This document shows, piece by piece, positions 22,375-25,415 of a stretch of DNA of 25,415 bases (the first letter of the stretch is position 1; each line of letters begins with the position of its first letter). The notes under the pieces are model-generated. The model ran no database searches. It was not told the DNA's origin and saw only the letters and a program-made list of their open reading frames with translations. This DNA comes from Gammaproteobacteria bacterium (GTDB lineage Bacteria > Pseudomonadota > Gammaproteobacteria > Pseudomonadales > Azotimanducaceae_A). The position numbers were made by a program, and so were the translations under genes. Location of the stretch: positions 1 to 25,415 of the forward strand of contig JAPPKV010000235.1 of assembly GCA_028819775.1 (NCBI GenBank), read 5' to 3'.

Positions 22375-24365
22375 GCGACACCGCGTTGGATGCTCGAACA
22401 CGGCCGCCAGAGCGGTTCGACGACCGCGTCGACCTCAATCCCAGGATCACGAACCGCGAAGCATTCCGCATCGTCGGCCGCTCTCTCGGCTACCTGGCAA
22501 AGGTGAAGGGGCTGTTCACCGCGAAGGTCGGGTTTTCGCTGATCGCCCTCATCCCCGGGCTGCTGGCACCCTGGACCGCGAAGATCCTGATCGACCAGGT
22601 GATCCTCCAGGAACCCTTCAACGACGACGAGGTGCCGTTCCCGCCCTATTTCCAGCCCATCGTCGACTACCTGCGCGACATGGCGCCGATGGAGATCATG
22701 CTCTCCCTGACCGTGCTGTTCGTCGGACTCCTGGTGGTCTTCGGCCGCAGCGGCCTCGGCATACCGCTGGAACAGGGGCGGGACAGCGCCACGATCTCCG
22801 AAGGCAAGCTGTCTGACGGCGGCAGCGGGATGTCGGGCCTGCTCGGCGCCATCGAACTCTTGGTCAACATCCGCCTGAGCCAGCGTCTGGCCAACGGTTT
22901 CCGCACCCTGCTGTTCCGCCGCCTGACCCGGCTGCCGATGCAGACCATCGACGACCACCGCATCGGCGACTCCGTCTACCGGGTGATGTACGACGCGCCC
23001 GATCTGCCGAGCGTCTGTTATTCGTTCACCCTGGCGCCTTTGTTCACCGTCATCGGCGCCCTTGCCGCGCTATACCAGATGGCCGCTACCTACAGCACGG
23101 TCGCGCCGGAACTGATCTGGGTCTCGCTCGCCATGTTTCCCATCGCACTCCTGGTGACGATTCCGTTCTCCGCCTTCGTGCGCCGCATCCAGCAGTCAAG
23201 CCGCGCCGCCGGTACCGCGACCACGAACGCCATCGAGGAGAGCATGAGCAACCTCCATGCCGTGCAGAGCCTCGGCGGCATGGACCGCGAAACCGAACGC
23301 GTACAGTCCCGCAGCCGCGAGTCGTTCCGCCGTTTCCGGCACGTCGTGTTGACGGGCATCGGCGTGCGTTTCATCGGCTGGGCACTCGGCGGCCTGCTGT
23401 CGATCTACGTGATGGTGACCGTCGCCATCAACGTCATCGGCGACATCATGACGCCGGGCGACTATTTCGCCCTGATCGGCCTCGCGGGCACCATCGGCGG
23501 GTCGGGCGTCGCCCTCGGCATGATCTGGATCGGCGTGCAATCGGAGGTCGCCGCCGTGCGCCGGGTGTTCTTCTTCCTCGACATGTCGGTGGAGCAACCC
23601 GCGCCGGACCGGGAGTCCCTCGCGATCCGCCAAGGTGTCAGCTTCGAGCGTGCCGGGCTCCGCTATCCGAACGGCCACCGGGCGCTCTCGAACGTCACCT
23701 TGTCCCTGGGCCTCGGTGAACTTGTGGCGTTCGTCGGACCCACCGGCGCCGGCAAGACCAGCCTCGCCTACCTGATCCCGGGCTTCTACGCACCAACCGA
23801 GGGGCGAGTGAGAGTCGATGGCCGGGACATCCACGACATCGATCTCGAGTCCCTGCGTGCCGAGGTGTCCTACGTCTTCCAGGAACACCTGCTTCTGAAC
23901 GAGTCGATTCGCGGCAACCTTCTGCTCGCGAACCCGGCGGCGACGGAAGCGGACATCCGCGATGCCTGCGATGCGGCCGGGGCGAGCGAGTTCATCGAAC
24001 GCTTGGCCGACGGTCTCGATACGCGGCTCGGCCAATCCGGCGACACCTTGAGCGTTGGCCAGAAGCAGCGGCTGTGCATCGCCCGGGGACTCGTCCGGAA
24101 CACCCGGATTCTCATTCTCGACGAACCAACGGCCGCGCTCGATCCGCAGACCGAGAATTCGTTGGTTGATGCTCTGCGCCGGGCGACCGAGGGACGACTG
24201 GTGATCGTCATCGCGCACCGCCTCTCGACGATCCGCCAAGCCGACCGAATCGTGTTCCTGGACAATGGCGAGATCCGCGAAGTTGGCACCCACGAGGCGA
24301 TGATGGCCGACCCGGCGAGTCCCTATCGACGGTTCGTAGAATTGCAGGGCGGATCGTCTTCATGA
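22371..24365 (+). CDS. ABC exporter half-transporter B (type IV fold, TMD-NBD), 664 aa
   Basis: Partner of transporter A, with the same order of parts. Membrane helices begin at about residue 50 (FSLIALIPGLLAPWTAKILI), ICL1 is GDSVYRVMYDAPDLPSV (199-215), and the C-terminal ATPase has Walker A GPTGAGKTS (456-464), a Q-loop in FQEHLLL, signature LSVGQ (560-564), Walker B ILILDE with Glu585, and His616 (IAHRLST). Both nucleotide sites therefore look catalytically competent, unlike many heterodimers with one degenerate site. A Gly/Ser/charged stretch at about 125-156 interrupts the region where helix 2 is expected. The ATG at 22371 overlaps the previous stop (ATGA). An ADP-ribosylglycohydrolase-like gene follows after 19 nt. 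Substrate unknown. Confidence 0.9.
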   Translation: MSDTALDARTRPPERFDDRVDLNPRITNREAFRIVGRSLGYLAKVKGLFTAKVGFSLIALIPGLLAPWTAKILIDQVILQEPFNDDEVPFPPYFQPIVDYLRDMAPMEIMLSLTVLFVGLLVVFGRSGLGIPLEQGRDSATISEGKLSDGGSGMSGLLGAIELLVNIRLSQRLANGFRTLLFRRLTRLPMQTIDDHRIGDSVYRVMYDAPDLPSVCYSFTLAPLFTVIGALAALYQMAATYSTVAPELIWVSLAMFPIALLVTIPFSAFVRRIQQSSRAAGTATTNAIEESMSNLHAVQSLGGMDRETERVQSRSRESFRRFRHVVLTGIGVRFIGWALGGLLSIYVMVTVAINVIGDIMTPGDYFALIGLAGTIGGSGVALGMIWIGVQSEVAAVRRVFFFLDMSVEQPAPDRESLAIRQGVSFERAGLRYPNGHRALSNVTLSLGLGELVAFVGPTGAGKTSLAYLIPGFYAPTEGRVRVDGRDIHDIDLESLRAEVSYVFQEHLLLNESIRGNLLLANPAATEADIRDACDAAGASEFIERLADGLDTRLGQSGDTLSVGQKQRLCIARGLVRNTRILILDEPTAALDPQTENSLVDALRRATEGRLVIVIAHRLSTIRQADRIVFLDNGEIREVGTHEAMMADPASPYRRFVELQGGSSS

Positions 24366-24384
24366 ATCGCAAAGGAGCAAGCAA

Positions 24385-25415
24385 ATGATTTTCACCGGAT
24401 GGGACACCCCTCTGGCCCTGCTGCAAATGGAAGTCGTGCAACGAGAGTACGAGGGCCATCGCGTGCCGGAAGACCTGAAGGAACGGATTACCGCGCTGGA
24501 CGAACGAGACGCGATGAACTTCGAAGCGGCGAACACCCTTTACGGAGCGCTCGACGAACTGCCGAAGGACCCGGAATTCCCGTACGTCCAGCCCAACGAC
24601 CTCGAAGGTATCCGTCGGGAACGTCCGGAAGGTCCGAGGCGCCTCGGCACCGTGGCCGACGCCGACCTCTTGGACAGATTCCACGCCGCGTGGACGGGAC
24701 GTGCCGCCGGCTGCGCCCTGGGCAAGCCGGTCGAGGGCATGGGGATCCGCGGTCAACGGGGCATGGGTGGGCGCCAAGCCATCCGAACCTACCTGGAGAA
24801 CCGGCGGCAGTGGCCGTTGGACTACTACTTCAGCGGCGCCGACGTCGGCGACAACCTGCGGATTGCCTGCCCCCAGTCACAGCGCGAGAACATCGCCTTC
24901 ATGGAACCGGACGACGATATCCACTACACCCTCATCGCCCTGCGTGTCCTCGAGGACTTCGGCTCCGGTTTCACGTGGCGCAACGTGGCCACCGCTTGGA
25001 ACACAAGCCTGCCCTACTACGCGATCTGTACCGCCGAAGCCCAGGCGATCATGAACTACAACAATGCCGTTCCCAGGAAAGCACGATCAGACTGGGTGAC
25101 GCCCGAATACACCAGCACCAACCGAAATCCCTACCGGGAGTGGATCGGTGCCCAGATCCGGGCCGACGGCTGGGGCTACGCCTCGGCCGGCAATCCCGAA
25201 CTGGCTGCGGAATTCGCATTCCGGGATGCCTGCTGGACACACCGGGCCAACGGCATCTACGGCGAGATGATGTTCGCCGCCATCATCGCTGCCGCTTTCG
25301 TGGTCCGAGATCCCATCGAGTTGGTCAACATCGGCCTCTCGGAGATCCCGCACAACTGTAGACTCGCCGAGGCTTGCCGGGCCGCATTGGCGCAGGTGCC
25401 GAGGTGCGAGGGTTT
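24385..25415 (+). CDS. ADP-ribosylglycohydrolase-family protein, partial (N-terminal 343 residues)
   Basis: After an about 95-residue N-terminal extension, FHAAWTGRAAGCALGKPVEG (99-118) matches the first conserved block of the ADP-ribosylglycohydrolase (DraG/ARH) fold. MEPDDDIHYTLIALRVLEDF supplies the acidic metal-binding cluster Asp176-178, and ANGIYGEMMFAAIIAAAFV (288-306) is the conserved Gly/Ala helix. Family members remove ADP-ribose from proteins or nucleic acids, or hydrolyse related N-glycosides, using two Mg ions; environmental homologues often sit in sugar or nucleoside loci. ATG 24385 has an ideal AAAGGAG (24371-24377) seven bases upstream. The gene follows the ABC pair by 19 nt, so it is probably co-transcribed. 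The C-terminus, with the second metal-ligand cluster, lies beyond the window, so activity cannot be confirmed. Confidence 0.82.
   Translation, partial: MIFTGWDTPLALLQMEVVQREYEGHRVPEDLKERITALDERDAMNFEAANTLYGALDELPKDPEFPYVQPNDLEGIRRERPEGPRRLGTVADADLLDRFHAAWTGRAAGCALGKPVEGMGIRGQRGMGGRQAIRTYLENRRQWPLDYYFSGADVGDNLRIACPQSQRENIAFMEPDDDIHYTLIALRVLEDFGSGFTWRNVATAWNTSLPYYAICTAEAQAIMNYNNAVPRKARSDWVTPEYTSTNRNPYREWIGAQIRADGWGYASAGNPELAAEFAFRDACWTHRANGIYGEMMFAAIIAAAFVVRDPIELVNIGLSEIPHNCRLAEACRAALAQVPRCEG

Noticed and set aside
1..25415. Mobile elements, CRISPR arrays, tRNA and rRNA genes
   Set aside because: No transposase, integrase, regularly spaced direct repeats, tRNA-like cloverleaf or rRNA segment was recognised anywhere in the window.

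Overview
The window reads as a tightly packed, high-GC chromosomal segment from a Gram-negative bacterium. It has an inner-membrane RND efflux pump, a TonB-dependent outer-membrane receptor with a signal peptide, and a lipobox lipoprotein. The style (large TonB receptor, many sugar-isomerase and Gfo/Idh genes, high GC) fits an environmental, probably marine, proteobacterium, perhaps a gammaproteobacterium. There is no rRNA or marker gene, so the lineage is an inference. I saw no tRNA, rRNA, CRISPR array, transposase or integrase.

Layout. 1-941 (-): the N-terminal part of an AcrB/HAE1-type RND transporter, cut by the window edge. 1118-2743 (+): an acyl-CoA synthetase. 2763-3610: a small accessory patch with a retropepsin-like aspartic protease (-) and an orphan Phd/YefM-type antitoxin (+), divergently arranged. 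3614-5894 (-): a two-gene sugar operon, Gfo/Idh/MocA dehydrogenase then TIM-barrel sugar isomerase/epimerase, with a REP-like hairpin in the gap and a fair sigma70-type promoter in front. 6026-6364 (+): a small two-helix membrane protein. 6466-7263 (-): a predicted PD-(D/E)XK-fold protein of unknown role.

7567-13251 (+) looks like one transcription unit of four genes: a second sugar isomerase/epimerase, a membrane-anchored helical-repeat protein, a PLP-dependent aminotransferase, and a second, paralogous membrane-anchored repeat protein. A perfect 8-bp inverted repeat lies upstream. This unit is the best candidate for an undescribed system, because two cytosolic-type enzymes are interleaved with two paralogous anchored solenoids of unknown function. 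A convergent VOC-family gene (13298-13669, -) closes this block.

13848-25415 (+) is a run of secretion and envelope genes: a TonB-dependent receptor with a good promoter; a 1244-residue lipoprotein that fuses FG-GAP repeats, an ASPIC/UnbV domain and an InlB-like domain to a C-terminal vanadium-haloperoxidase/PAP2-like domain with all signature residues present; two ABC exporter half-transporters overlapping by 4 nt, probably a heterodimer; and an ADP-ribosylglycohydrolase-family protein that runs off the right edge.

Functions come from recognised motifs and family knowledge. Substrates are not determinable from sequence alone.
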